Part shown: piece by piece, positions 41,927-50,715 of the stretch
How the letters are laid out: each line of letters opens with the position of its first letter
Position numbering within the stretch: position 1 is the first letter of the stretch
Assembly: GCF_900129215.1 (NCBI RefSeq)
Contig: NZ_FQUQ01000001.1
Coordinates: 1,426,001-1,490,000 of the forward strand
DNA from: Pedobacter caeni
Lineage (GTDB): Bacteria; Bacteroidota; Bacteroidia; Sphingobacteriales; Sphingobacteriaceae
DNA length: 64,000 nucleotides
Reading direction: 5' to 3'
The notes under the pieces: generated by a model
Database searches by the model: none
The model's input: the letters and a program-made list of their open reading frames with translations, nothing else
Told to the model about the DNA's origin: nothing
Position numbers and translations under genes: made by a program

Positions 41927-44353
41927 ATGGTAAATATGAATCTTGAGACAAAGCACGTTCGCCCTTTTTTATTAGCAGTACTTCTATTCATTCCCGCAAT
42001 GCTTCTCCCCTTTTGCGTATTCCCACAACTGAAAAAAGAGGCTAAGGCACCTGATTCAGCGGGCATCCGGCGGATTGCGGACTTTGCCAGGGTATGGGGT
42101 GTAATTCATTATTTCCATCCGAATATGGGAAAGGGAAAGCTCAATGCAGACAGCCTCATGATTGCTAATATCGGGGACCTGCTCGCTGATCCCAGCGCCC
42201 AAAATTTAAAAAAGTCACTGGCTACGATGTTATCGGATCTGAAAGATCCTTACTCTAAGTTGCTCAATGACCCTGACCCAAAATCAGCAGCGCAAAAAAA
42301 CACCAGTACGCAGTATCCAGCAGAGGCCTTAGGGAATTACCAACTGGCAAAAAAAGAATTATACCTCGCTGTTCCCCAGGAACTCTTTCTTAAACAAAGG
42401 GTTCCGGATTCCATCATTGGTAAACATAAAGCCATCCGTTCTTTTGTCATAGATCTCAGGAACAACTCATTAAACGCTGATCTCGGATTAAAGCAATACA
42501 TCCGATTTGTTCAACCACTGATCGCAAGCCTGATCAATAGTACCCTGATTTTCCCAACCTCACGTAGTTTTTACTATAAAGGATTGATGAGACAGGACTA
42601 TCCACATGACCTCAGCATCCGGTCGCCTGATGAAAAGGGATTTATTAAAGATCAGTTACAGGTTCATAACGGATTCAGGAATATTTCCGAAGGTGCTTAT
42701 CTCCTGCCAGCCAAATCGGTCAGTTTACCTGAACAGGCCCGTTTTTGTTTCCTCGTTAACAGAAACGTCAATATCAATACTTTGAGGTCATTGATGGCAT
42801 TGCGCAACAGAAATTTATGCCGTTTGATTTTTGTTGGAGAGTTACCAGAATATCTCCATGGTGATTCCTTCCCGATGCAATTATCCGATGGTTTATCCCT
42901 GCAAATCAGGACTTCGGAAATGATCTATGAAGATGGAACTCTGGGAACTTTTCCTGATTTAATACTGAAGGACGATCCTGAGACCCTCCTGAAATCTGAT
43001 TTGCAACGTACTGCATTTAAACTCCTTCATACTCCACTAAAAAACACAGCTGAAAAAACGATCGAGAACACAGTCTACATCCGCAAACCTCAATACAGTT
43101 ACCCATCGGCTACGGTTCCGGATGCCCGGCTCAGGTTACTTGGTCTGTTCAATTTTTGGAACAGCATTTATTACTTTTCGCCAAACAAACACCTCATTCC
43201 TACTTCCTGGGACCTCAGCTTAACCTACTTCATTCCTAAGTTTCTGGAGGCCGATTCAGATTCCAGTTACTTTATGGCTTTAATGGAACTAACCGCCTCC
43301 ATAAAAGATGGGCATAGCATTTTAATAAAAAATAAAATCGGCCGTACACCTGCAGGTATCTTTGATGGTAACCTCCCCCTGCTCAGCAATTCCCTTAACG
43401 GAAAAACATACCTGACGGCTATTCTCCCGGACAGCTTACAACAAAACGCACTGGCACAACTCAGAACCGGCGATGAAGTCCTTGCTATTGACCATATTCC
43501 GGTAGCACAGCACTCCAAAGAATGGAGCCGCTTTATTGTTGCTTCTAATGAGGCTGGCTTTAACAGGGAGTACGATGCCACCTGGTTTGCTGCAGGTTCT
43601 GCAGGTACTGAAGCCGTCATCACCACGCGGAGAAATGGAATTGATCAGCAGACCTCACTAAAAAGGATAAAAAGAGATGATTATTATAACTTAAGGGGTA
43701 AATTGGTCAGAACACCCGCTGTCCCTGAACTCTATCCTCCATTTTGCAAAATACTACCTGGAAACATTGGCTATCTCAGAATGAACAGGATCTACTCCAA
43801 AGAACTGGACAGCATTTCCAACCTGCTAAAAAATTGTAAAAGCATCATTGTTGATGCCAGAGGTTATCCAAAAGATGGTAAAATCGGAACTGCACTCGCT
43901 GGTTATATTGCCACAAAACCGGATACCGTAGCCTACAATGTGTTCCCCTTTGTCATCAGTCCGGATTTGTCGAAAAATGCAACCATCATCGACTATGAAA
44001 TCATTAAGCCCAATCCAAATCAAAACCTGAAACACAAAAAATACTATGTATTGGTGGATGAAGGGAATCAAAGTCAGGGAGAATGGAACATCATTGCTTT
44101 ACAAGGTGTAACCAAGGCCACCACGATTGGTTGTACCACTGCAGGGGCCAATGGGATGGCGGTCACCATTAATTTTCCAGGCGATTACTTTTCCTTCTTC
44201 TCTGGTTTTGGAGAGTTTTATCCTGACCATACTCCAAATCAAAAATCAGGAGTAAAAATAGACATTCCGGTAAAGAGAACACTGGAAGGCCTGATTAGCG
44301 GAAGAGATGAGGTGATGGGAAAAGCTTTGGAAATCCTAAAGGATCAACGATGA
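41927..44353 (+). CDS. Secreted S41-family peptidase (C-terminal processing peptidase-like)
   Basis: An 808-residue protein with a signal peptide-like N-terminus (PFLLAVLLFIPAMLLPFCVFP). Two ADFARVWG / FNFWNSIYYFSP-type N-terminal modules precede the protease part, so the gene looks like a fused or duplicated S41 protein. The C-terminal half contains a PDZ-like region (LRTGDEVLAIDHIPVAQH, about residue 515) and a strand segment IIVDARGYPKDGK. The expected catalytic loop reads YYVLVDEGNQSQGEWNIIAL, consistent with the Ser of the S41 nucleophile. It is probably periplasmic or surface-exposed. Confidence 0.8.
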   Translation: MVNMNLETKHVRPFLLAVLLFIPAMLLPFCVFPQLKKEAKAPDSAGIRRIADFARVWGVIHYFHPNMGKGKLNADSLMIANIGDLLADPSAQNLKKSLATMLSDLKDPYSKLLNDPDPKSAAQKNTSTQYPAEALGNYQLAKKELYLAVPQELFLKQRVPDSIIGKHKAIRSFVIDLRNNSLNADLGLKQYIRFVQPLIASLINSTLIFPTSRSFYYKGLMRQDYPHDLSIRSPDEKGFIKDQLQVHNGFRNISEGAYLLPAKSVSLPEQARFCFLVNRNVNINTLRSLMALRNRNLCRLIFVGELPEYLHGDSFPMQLSDGLSLQIRTSEMIYEDGTLGTFPDLILKDDPETLLKSDLQRTAFKLLHTPLKNTAEKTIENTVYIRKPQYSYPSATVPDARLRLLGLFNFWNSIYYFSPNKHLIPTSWDLSLTYFIPKFLEADSDSSYFMALMELTASIKDGHSILIKNKIGRTPAGIFDGNLPLLSNSLNGKTYLTAILPDSLQQNALAQLRTGDEVLAIDHIPVAQHSKEWSRFIVASNEAGFNREYDATWFAAGSAGTEAVITTRRNGIDQQTSLKRIKRDDYYNLRGKLVRTPAVPELYPPFCKILPGNIGYLRMNRIYSKELDSISNLLKNCKSIIVDARGYPKDGKIGTALAGYIATKPDTVAYNVFPFVISPDLSKNATIIDYEIIKPNPNQNLKHKKYYVLVDEGNQSQGEWNIIALQGVTKATTIGCTTAGANGMAVTINFPGDYFSFFSGFGEFYPDHTPNQKSGVKIDIPVKRTLEGLISGRDEVMGKALEILKDQR

Positions 44354-45204
44354 GCAGCCTTTCTGAACTCCAGAGGACTCATTCCGGTATGTTTTTTGAA
44401 TTGCCTGCTCAAATGGCTTTCATCAGAAAAGCCAAGCTCATGCGCAATCTGACTGATCGTCAATGCACTATGGCTAAGGCGTTGTTGTAACAACCTCATC
44501 TTATAATGTGTGATATAAGACTGGAGGCTTTCCCCGCTGAACTTTCGAAAATACTCACCTACATAATTCGCAGAAATGTTAAAATGAGCAGACAGAAAGC
44601 TGACCCTTAGTTTTTCAGGGCTATTGATGTGTTGCTGAATATGAAGCAACATCCTGTTGATGAGCGGTTCTGAATCCAGACCTGTGGCCGTATTTCCGCC
44701 ACCATCAGATACATTTCTGGCAATGATGTTTAGAATAAGCGTGACAAAATGCTGAAGGTTTTCTTCATGATAGGACTGTTTCTGCTCATACTCTTCCACC
44801 ATGCTGTTCATCAGTCCGCTGATCATCTTACAATCTCCTGTCCTGGTGACCATTAATTCCTGAAAGCGGTTATGGTGGTAAAAAATATGTTCCAGTTGTT
44901 TGAGCCATTGAGAAATTCTTGCCTGGTCCTGGCCATTTTTCCATTGCCCAAGGAAAACTTCTGAGAAGCGGATAGAGCAAAAACGTGTATTTGTTTTAAT
45001 GTCAAATCCCCGGCAATCCATTGGGGTAAAGAGAAAAATACTTCCCTTACTATAGGGATAACTATTCTGGTTTAGCGTGCGTGTTCCTGAGCCTTCCAGG
45101 ATTTGTACAATTTCAAAGAAATGATAGACCAATGGCCGCTCATTCCAGCATTCCATATCCGATACATACAACTCAAAAGGCTGGCGCAACTGCTTATTCT
45201 TCAT
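44344..45204 (-). CDS. AraC-family transcriptional regulator with cupin-like sensor domain
   Basis: I start at MKNKQLRQPFELYVSDMECW; three extra codons are open upstream. A cupin-like N-terminal domain (VQILEGSGTRTLNQNSYPYSKGSIFLFTPMDCRGFDI) is followed by an AraC/XylS domain (LSAHFNISANYVGEYFRKFSGESLQSY and ISQIAHELGFSDESHLSRQFKKHTGMSPLEFRK). It is divergent from the ene-reductase gene starting at 45291, with 86 bp between the starts, so it is the likely regulator of that gene. It overlaps the 3' end of the convergent S41 gene by about 10 bp. Confidence 0.9.
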   Translation of the reverse strand: MKNKQLRQPFELYVSDMECWNERPLVYHFFEIVQILEGSGTRTLNQNSYPYSKGSIFLFTPMDCRGFDIKTNTRFCSIRFSEVFLGQWKNGQDQARISQWLKQLEHIFYHHNRFQELMVTRTGDCKMISGLMNSMVEEYEQKQSYHEENLQHFVTLILNIIARNVSDGGGNTATGLDSEPLINRMLLHIQQHINSPEKLRVSFLSAHFNISANYVGEYFRKFSGESLQSYITHYKMRLLQQRLSHSALTISQIAHELGFSDESHLSRQFKKHTGMSPLEFRKAAHR

Positions 45205-45210
45205 GACCTC

Positions 45211-45218
45211 CAAAATTA
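45211..45218 (-). promoter_or_regulatory. Bacteroidota -7 box TAATTTTG before the AraC gene
   Basis: Minus-strand TAATTTTG matches the Bacteroidota housekeeping consensus TAnnTTTG and lies immediately upstream of the AraC start at 45204. That leaves room for a very short leader only. No clear -33 box TTTG is at the standard spacing. Confidence 0.35.
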
Positions 45219-45264
45219 CAAAAGAAACCCCGCTTTGTCACTGTTCTCCTCTTTCCCCGGCTTG

Positions 45265-45272
45265 TAATTTTG
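45265..45272 (+). promoter_or_regulatory. Bacteroidota -7 box TAATTTTG before the ene-reductase gene
   Basis: TAATTTTG matches TAnnTTTG and lies 18 bp before the ATG at 45291. A TTTG at 45234-45237 is present but 27 bp away, longer than the usual spacing, so the promoter assignment is tentative. Confidence 0.4.
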
Positions 45273-45290
45273 AGTTCAACAAAAATAGTT

Positions 45291-46385
45291 ATGAAAAGTT
45301 TAAAAGAAAAGCTGTTATCTCCTCTGAATACCCCGGTAATGAACTTCCGCAACCGTGTGGTAATGGCCCCAATGAGCCGGCGGCGTTCAGAAAAAGGAAT
45401 CCCCAGCCCGTCCGCCCCTGTTTATTACGGACAACGGGCAGGAGCCGGTTTAATCATTGCCGAAAACAGTGCTGTTGCTGCCAATGGTGTTGGGTACTTA
45501 AATGCTCCTGGTTTATACAATTCCGCTCAGAAAGCAGCATGGAAAAAGGTAGTTGAAGAAGTCCATGAGAGAGGAGGAAAGATTTTTGTACAGCTCGTTC
45601 ATTCCGGTAGAATAGGACATCCGCTGAACCAGGAGGGATCGGCAGCTCTGGTTGCTCCTTCAGCTGTACAGGCCATAGAAACGATAAGAATCCCGGGTGG
45701 TGGCCATTTGCCGATGCCAGAGCCGGAGGTGTTGAGTATTTCGGGTATCCGTGACCTGGTCGATGCGCATGTACAGGCCGCAATCAGTGCCATAGAAATT
45801 GGCTTCGACGGGGTTGAGATACATGGTGCCCATGGTTTTCTGCCGGAGCAATTCCTGCATCCCCATACCAATCGCAGAACCGACCAATACGGAGGCAACA
45901 TCATCAACCGCAGCCGTTTCCTGCTGGAGATCATGGAGGGGGTATCTGCTGCCATAGGCAGGGAACGTACCGGCATCAGGCTCTCCCCTTTTGCCACCCT
46001 GAATGACCTTCCAGCATATGCGGAAGAAAGGGCAACACATGAATACCTGGGCGATGAATTACAACGGATGGGCATTCTCTATATCCACCTCTCCGATCAG
46101 TCTACAGGTGGAAATCCACCGATTCCGCTAGATTATATTGTGTCACTGAGAAAACGTTTTGAGAACCTGCTGATTCTCGCTGGTGGTTATACCGCTGAAT
46201 CCGCCGAAGCCGCATTACAGGCTGGCCTTGCAGATCTGATCGCCTTTGGCAGACCTTTCATCTCCAACCCTGATCTGGTTCAAAAGTTTCGCCATAATGC
46301 CCCTCTCACTGCCGGAAACAGCAATACTTATTATGAGGGAGGAGACCATGGTTATATCGATTATCCGATAATTTATAAAGAATAA
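45291..46385 (+). CDS. Old-yellow-enzyme-type NADH:flavin oxidoreductase (ene-reductase)
   Basis: I use the ATG at 45291 (MKSLKEKLLSPL); the frame is open to a TTG at 45270. The protein is an FMN-dependent TIM-barrel ene-reductase: NRVVMAPMSRRRSEKGIP (about residues 20-37), the active-site region GAHGFLPEQFLHPHTNRRTDQYGG (about 180-203) and IRLSPFATLND (FMN phosphate/substrate loop). It reduces activated C=C bonds (for example enones, nitro-alkenes). It is divergent from an AraC gene and upstream of an ECF/YCII block that contains another ene-reductase. Confidence 0.9.
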   Translation: MKSLKEKLLSPLNTPVMNFRNRVVMAPMSRRRSEKGIPSPSAPVYYGQRAGAGLIIAENSAVAANGVGYLNAPGLYNSAQKAAWKKVVEEVHERGGKIFVQLVHSGRIGHPLNQEGSAALVAPSAVQAIETIRIPGGGHLPMPEPEVLSISGIRDLVDAHVQAAISAIEIGFDGVEIHGAHGFLPEQFLHPHTNRRTDQYGGNIINRSRFLLEIMEGVSAAIGRERTGIRLSPFATLNDLPAYAEERATHEYLGDELQRMGILYIHLSDQSTGGNPPIPLDYIVSLRKRFENLLILAGGYTAESAEAALQAGLADLIAFGRPFISNPDLVQKFRHNAPLTAGNSNTYYEGGDHGYIDYPIIYKE

Positions 46386-46394
46386 ATATTTTTT

Positions 46395-46422
46395 TGTCCC
46401 CATCTTTAAGATTCAATCGTCA
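46395..46422 (+). promoter_or_regulatory. Putative ECF sigma promoter (copy 1)
   Basis: TGTCCC (46395-46400), 16-bp spacer, TCGTCA (46417-46422), 29 bp before the YCII-gene ATG. The same two hexamers with the same 16-bp spacing precede the second YCII gene at 58451. In both, the -35-like box is preceded by a T-run (TTTTGTCCC shared). This suggests recognition by one or both of the local ECF sigma factors. Confidence 0.6.
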
Positions 46423-46451
46423 TTGCTGCAAAACATTAAAATTTACAAACG

Positions 46452-46778
46452 ATGAAAGAATTCTTATTAATCTTCAGGCTGAACAATGCTTCCAATGTGA
46501 AGCCCTCAGCTGAGCAAATCCAGGAAAGAATGAATTGGCTGGCAGGTATTGCCGCTCAGAACAAGCTGGCCGACAAGGGGAACACCCTATCTACACTGAA
46601 TGCAAAAACAGTAATGCCCGATAATGTAGTAACCGATGGCCCTTATGCGGAAATCAAGGAGTTTATCAGTGGTTATATCATTGTAAAAACAGAGACGATT
46701 GAGGAAGCTGTGGAATTTGCGAAAGGCAACCCTATCTTTAAACTGGGCGGTAATATAGAGGTAAGAGAAGTGCTTTAA
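46452..46778 (+). CDS. YCII-related (DGPF-type) small protein
   Basis: A 108-residue protein of the YCII family with the characteristic motif VTDGPYAEIKEFISGYIIV (about residues 60-78), in which DGPY takes the place of DGPF. It starts MKEFLLIFRLN, as the second copy does. DGPF proteins are the standard partners of ECF42 sigma factors, and the sigma gene follows after 5 bp. A catalytic role for the YCII fold is suspected from the His/Asp pair of relatives, but is not shown. Confidence 0.88.
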   Translation: MKEFLLIFRLNNASNVKPSAEQIQERMNWLAGIAAQNKLADKGNTLSTLNAKTVMPDNVVTDGPYAEIKEFISGYIIVKTETIEEAVEFAKGNPIFKLGGNIEVREVL

Positions 46779-46783
46779 GCGTA

Positions 46784-48037
46784 ATGGCAACAAGTAGAGA
46801 TCAAGCGCTTATCCCCCAGTTGTTCAGACTGGAATACACTAAAATGACGGCAGTCCTGTGCCGTCATTTTGGATTGGAAAACATAGCTGTTGCAGAAGAC
46901 CTTGTGAGTGAAACATTTCTAAAAGCAACCGAGGTATGGGCTTTGAATGGCCTGCCGGAAAATCCAACGGCCTGGTTATATACTGTGGCTAAGAATAAAA
47001 CCAGGGACTACCTGAAAAGGAATGCGGTCTTTGAAACGCAGGTCAAAAGAGAGGTTAAGCCGGAAGAACGGGAGCCTGACTGGGATTTCAATGAAGAAAG
47101 CATTACTGATAGTCAGTTGGCCATGATTTTTGCGGTTTGCAATCCCGGAAATTCTACTGAAGCGCAGATTTGTCTGGCTCTTCAGATCCTCTGTGGATTC
47201 AGTATAGAAGAAATTGCAGATGCTTTTCTCAGCAAAAAAGAAACAATTAAGAAAAGGTTGTTCCGGGCAAAGAATGTCCTTCGTCAGGATAATTTTCAGA
47301 TCAGAACATTGCAGGAAACTGTAATTACTTCCAGACTTGATGCTGTTCTGAAAACCTTATATCTCTTGTTTAATGAAGGTTATTTCTCAAAGTCTAACAG
47401 CCAGCTCATCAGAAGAGAACTTTGTTCAGAAGCCATCAGGCTTACACTTATCCTCACAGAAAATGCATGGACCAATGTTCCTAAAACCAACGCCCTTCTG
47501 GCTTTAATGTGTTTCCAGAGCTCCAGACTGGATGCAAGAGCAGGTGATTCGGGAGAAACCATTTTATACGAGCGGCAGGATAAAAGTTTATGGAGTCAGG
47601 AGCTGATCGACAAAGGGAATTATTACCTTGTCAATGCCTGTTCCGGAACGGAAATCTCAAAATATCACCTGGAAGCCGGCATCGCCTATTGGCATAGTAC
47701 CCCAACTGATCAGCATAAATGGCAACATATTTTACAGCTGTACAATCAGCTTATTCTGATCGAGTATTCCCCTATAACTGCGCTGAACAGGACTTTTGCC
47801 TTCGCCAAAGTTTATGGGAATGAAAAGGGAATACAGGAAGCAGAAAAGCTGAATCTCAGGGACAGCAGTGGGTATTATGCATTATTAGGCTATCTCTATA
47901 CCGACACCGCAGCGGATAAAGCAATTGATCTCTATCAGAAAGCCATTGACCTGACAAAATCTCTCCCGGAAAAGAAAACGCTAAGGAGCGCAATGGAAAA
48001 ACTAGATCAACAAAAATCAGATGACGATGAATATTGA
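46784..48037 (+). CDS. ECF42-type RNA polymerase sigma factor with C-terminal TPR-like extension
   Basis: A 417-residue sigma factor. Region 2 (about residues 20-80) reads KMTAVLCRHFGLENIAVAEDLVSETFLKATEVW with the NPTAWLYTVAKNKTRDYLKRN segment; region 4 includes GFSIEEIADAFLSKKETIKKRLFRAK (about 130-160). A long C-terminal helical extension (about 190-417) carries the LFNEGYFSKSN motif. The extension, and the preceding DGPF-type gene, define the ECF42 group, where the extension is needed for activity control instead of an anti-sigma factor. No anti-sigma gene is present. Confidence 0.88.
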   Translation: MATSRDQALIPQLFRLEYTKMTAVLCRHFGLENIAVAEDLVSETFLKATEVWALNGLPENPTAWLYTVAKNKTRDYLKRNAVFETQVKREVKPEEREPDWDFNEESITDSQLAMIFAVCNPGNSTEAQICLALQILCGFSIEEIADAFLSKKETIKKRLFRAKNVLRQDNFQIRTLQETVITSRLDAVLKTLYLLFNEGYFSKSNSQLIRRELCSEAIRLTLILTENAWTNVPKTNALLALMCFQSSRLDARAGDSGETILYERQDKSLWSQELIDKGNYYLVNACSGTEISKYHLEAGIAYWHSTPTDQHKWQHILQLYNQLILIEYSPITALNRTFAFAKVYGNEKGIQEAEKLNLRDSSGYYALLGYLYTDTAADKAIDLYQKAIDLTKSLPEKKTLRSAMEKLDQQKSDDDEY

Positions 48038-49112
48038 AAGCTTATTCAGGCCATTCCGCCTGAAATCATTAAATACAAGAAACCGCTTTGTAATGTCACC
48101 CATGACAAGGTCGTGCTCTCCTGCCGGAATTCCGACAGCAGATGTTGCAAATTATTATAGAAGAAGGGCTGAAGCAGAAGTAGGCCTGATCATTTCCGAA
48201 GGAACAGTGATCGACCGTCCATCGGCTGCCAATGAACCTGATGTTCCTGATTTCCATAGGGACCAGTCGCTGGCCGGATGGCAGAAGGTTATTGATGGCG
48301 TACTGGAAGCTGGTGGACAAATGGCGCCGCAGCTCTGGCATATAGGAATCCAGGAAAATCACCATTCAGGATGGTTGCCCCCTGCCCCTTTTGAAGGCCC
48401 ATCCGGGATTGGAAATGGAAGGGCCATGACAGATGCCGACATTGCAGATACGATTGCTGCTTTTGGCCGCTCGGCTGCACATGCCAAAAAAATGGGCTTT
48501 AACAGTGTGGAGGTTCAGGGCGCACATGGTTACCTGATAGACCAGTTTCTCTGGGAGAATACGAATAAAAGAACCGATTTTTTTGGTGGTAAAACTTTAG
48601 CAGAGCGCAGCAGGTTTGCCGTAGAAATCGCAAAAGAGATCCGAAAGCAGGTTGGAGAAGATTTTGCATTGATGATGCGGTTATCCCAATGGCGGTTCAG
48701 TGATTACCACAACAAACTGGCAAAAAGCCCGGGAGAGCTGGAATCCTTATTGATACCGCTTGCAGATGCAGGCATCGACATTTTTCATTGCTCAACACGC
48801 CGGTTTTGGGATCCTGAGTTTGAGGGATCTGACCTCAACCTCGCCGGATGGGCAAAAAAACTTACAGGAAAAGCCACCATCACCGTTGGCGCTGTGGGCC
48901 TGGATAATGATGTGACCACCATCTTTACGAGCGAAGGCTCCAACCCTGTTTCTATTGATGAGCTTATTCGAAGAATGGACAACAACGAGTTTGATCTGGT
49001 AGCAGTAGGCAGATCGCTCTTGGCAGACCCCTATTGGGTTCAGAAGGTAAAGGAAAACCGGATGAATGAATTCCAGGGATTTGACAAAGCAGCATTGGGC
49101 AGATTGGTTTAA
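48027..49112 (+). CDS. NADH:flavin oxidoreductase (old-yellow-enzyme family), second copy
   Basis: I use the Met at 48027 (MNIESLFRPFRLKSL) because the earlier Met at 48021 adds only two residues; both overlap the sigma-factor gene end. The protein has the same family hallmarks: NRFVMSPMTRSCSPAGIP, APQLWHIGIQ, VQGAHGYLIDQFLWENTNKRTDFFGG and LVAVGRSLLADPYWVQK. It probably uses FMN. It overlaps the ECF gene by 11 bp, so it lies in the same transcript and is likely under the same ECF promoter. Substrate unknown. It ends in a palindrome. Confidence 0.88.
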   Translation: MNIESLFRPFRLKSLNTRNRFVMSPMTRSCSPAGIPTADVANYYRRRAEAEVGLIISEGTVIDRPSAANEPDVPDFHRDQSLAGWQKVIDGVLEAGGQMAPQLWHIGIQENHHSGWLPPAPFEGPSGIGNGRAMTDADIADTIAAFGRSAAHAKKMGFNSVEVQGAHGYLIDQFLWENTNKRTDFFGGKTLAERSRFAVEIAKEIRKQVGEDFALMMRLSQWRFSDYHNKLAKSPGELESLLIPLADAGIDIFHCSTRRFWDPEFEGSDLNLAGWAKKLTGKATITVGAVGLDNDVTTIFTSEGSNPVSIDELIRRMDNNEFDLVAVGRSLLADPYWVQKVKENRMNEFQGFDKAALGRLV

Positions 49113-49120
49113 ACCAATCT
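49101..49120. repeat. Perfect 20-bp palindrome over convergent stops
   Basis: AGATTGGTTTAAACCAATCT is fully palindromic. It encodes the last residues of the ene-reductase on one strand and of the small ORF 49109-49243 on the other, so both proteins end in RLV. It could act as a bidirectional terminator stem, but no U-run follows. Confidence 0.7.
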
Positions 49121-49243
49121 GCTTTTCAGCACCTTTTCTGCTACCGTCGTTCCTATGGTCTCTTTAATATCAAATACTCCTTCTTGCCCATGAGCGGCAG
49201 CGTGTATGATAAAGCTAAACAGAATCATACAAACAGATTTCAT
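49109..49243 (-). CDS. 44-residue secreted small protein
   Basis: On the minus strand a 44-codon frame starts at the ATG 49241-49243 and is preceded by an AGGAGG box 2 bp before it, unusual in this window. The product has a signal-peptide-like start (MKSVCMILFSFIIHAAAHGQ) and a short mature part (EGVFDIKETIGTTVAEKVLK). Its stop overlaps the convergent ene-reductase stop through the palindrome. It has no known homologue that I can name and may be a small secreted peptide or chance. Confidence 0.45.
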   Translation of the reverse strand: MKSVCMILFSFIIHAAAHGQEGVFDIKETIGTTVAEKVLKSRLV

Positions 49244-49352
49244 TACCTCCTGGTGCTTAAATTACATTTTATTATAAATCACATAATTAATCTATTGAAT
49301 CGCTATTCCTTCATTTAAAATTTTATAAATTTACGACAACAAGAACATTTAT

Positions 49353-50228
49353 ATGAGCATTAAAATCAGGGAATGGCAGGTTAATCTGCTCAAAAAAACG
49401 ACCTCTATATTGGTCGTAATGCTCCTAACCGGCAATGCCTTTTCTCAAAAGATCAATACTTCAGTCAGGGTTAAGATCGGAGAATCGGACTTCGCTTTTA
49501 TCAATAAGGTAAAAATTGTAGACTTAGAAACAGGAGTACCAGTATTGCTGGAAGACCGGAAATATCAGATTGAAAACCCCAGTCAAAAGGCAACACTGGA
49601 AGTCAAAGACGACTTGATTGAGGGGACCCTTTCGGTTATGGAGCATATCAGCCTTAAAACCGATTATATCATCTCCAATTCTTTGGTGGTATCCTATAAA
49701 AATTATGAAAGAAAGCAGCTAACACTAGAGGTTTACCGGGATAAAGAAGTCATCCGTTATAAGGGATATTATCCCAATCAGACCATGAGATCGGAAGGTT
49801 GGACCTCAATAAATAAAAATGAGCATTTTGGAAATGGAATTTCGAAAACCTATTACGAAAACGGAAAGTTGGAAAAGATCAGTAATGACATTACCGGACT
49901 CGATACCACCTACTATCCAACCGGAAAAATACAATATGTTACAGGGCCAAATTTTGCTGAAGATTATGGTAAAGACGGAATCATCCATACCAAACAATAT
50001 TTTAAAAATCAACTTCGCTATATAGAAGATTATAAAGCGGGAAAGCTAAATACGCGCAGTTATGAAAATGCAAAGAAGGAAGAGGTAAAGGAATATTACA
50101 AAAACGGAGTTCTGGATGGACAGGAAATCCTAAAAAGCATTAACGGATCAAAACGGATTCTGACCTATAATAAAACCGGGAAGCTCATCAAAAATGAGCC
50201 ATTCGAGGTCGCTCAGGATCAACTTTAG
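49353..50228 (+). CDS. Secreted MORN/YwqK-like hypothetical protein
   Basis: A 291-residue protein with a probable signal peptide after a long basic N-region (LLKKTTSILVVMLLTGNAFSQ). The C-terminal half contains MORN-2/YwqK-type repeats: GNGISKTYYENGKLEKIS, YYPTGKIQYVTG, KQYFKNQLRY and KEYYKNGVLDGQEILK. YwqK-family proteins are sometimes antitoxin partners of toxins, though many are plain surface proteins. No toxin is evident nearby. A 55-bp gap separates it from the next MORN-type gene. Confidence 0.7.
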   Translation: MSIKIREWQVNLLKKTTSILVVMLLTGNAFSQKINTSVRVKIGESDFAFINKVKIVDLETGVPVLLEDRKYQIENPSQKATLEVKDDLIEGTLSVMEHISLKTDYIISNSLVVSYKNYERKQLTLEVYRDKEVIRYKGYYPNQTMRSEGWTSINKNEHFGNGISKTYYENGKLEKISNDITGLDTTYYPTGKIQYVTGPNFAEDYGKDGIIHTKQYFKNQLRYIEDYKAGKLNTRSYENAKKEEVKEYYKNGVLDGQEILKSINGSKRILTYNKTGKLIKNEPFEVAQDQL

Positions 50229-50282
50229 AAAATATAAAAACGCTTAAAATACCGCATTGGTTGATGAAACCGAATCATCTTT

Positions 50283-50675
50283 ATGGTTCCGGATATGTGG
50301 AAGAAACCAAAAGTACCAAGCTTAATAATTAATGATGCAATGATAAGAGTAGATTTTGATGATGATGATTTACAATATAAATCAATTGATGCGGGTGGTG
50401 GTAATATGTATGATTATCGGGGACTGCCGTTTACAGGGACTATAGTAGAATTTCATAACAATGGAAATTTAATCGGGGAAACCGAATGCAAAAACGGATA
50501 TACGAATGGCTGGCAAAGGCTCTATTACAGCACCGGGCAGATAGAACGGGAATATTATGTGGAATGTAACCGGAACTATAAAAGCTATAAGTGTTGGGAT
50601 GAAGTCGGTAAATTACAGATGCACATTGAATATGATGAAAATGGGAACGAAATCTCTAAACTTATCTATAGGTAG
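50283..50675 (+). CDS. Small MORN/YwqK-like protein
   Basis: A 130-residue protein of MORN-2/YwqK-like repeats (LPFTGTIVEFHNNGNLIGE, NGYTNGWQRLYYSTGQIERE, NYKSYKCWDEVGKLQMHIEYDENGNE). It lacks a signal peptide. A downstream in-frame Met (about codon 20, MIRVDFDDDDLQYK) is an alternative start. It follows the larger MORN-type gene by 55 bp, and the lipoprotein gene begins 40 bp after it, so these may form one operon. Antitoxin-like use is possible by family, not shown. Confidence 0.65.
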   Translation: MVPDMWKKPKVPSLIINDAMIRVDFDDDDLQYKSIDAGGGNMYDYRGLPFTGTIVEFHNNGNLIGETECKNGYTNGWQRLYYSTGQIEREYYVECNRNYKSYKCWDEVGKLQMHIEYDENGNEISKLIYR

Positions 50676-50715
50676 GTTCTTACTTATCAAAAATCAGCCC
50701 CTGGAAGTCACTGGG

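Noticed and set aside
45599..46075. 158-codon minus-strand frame inside the first ene-reductase gene
   Set aside because: Antisense shadow of a gene with intact family motifs; composition does not look like protein.
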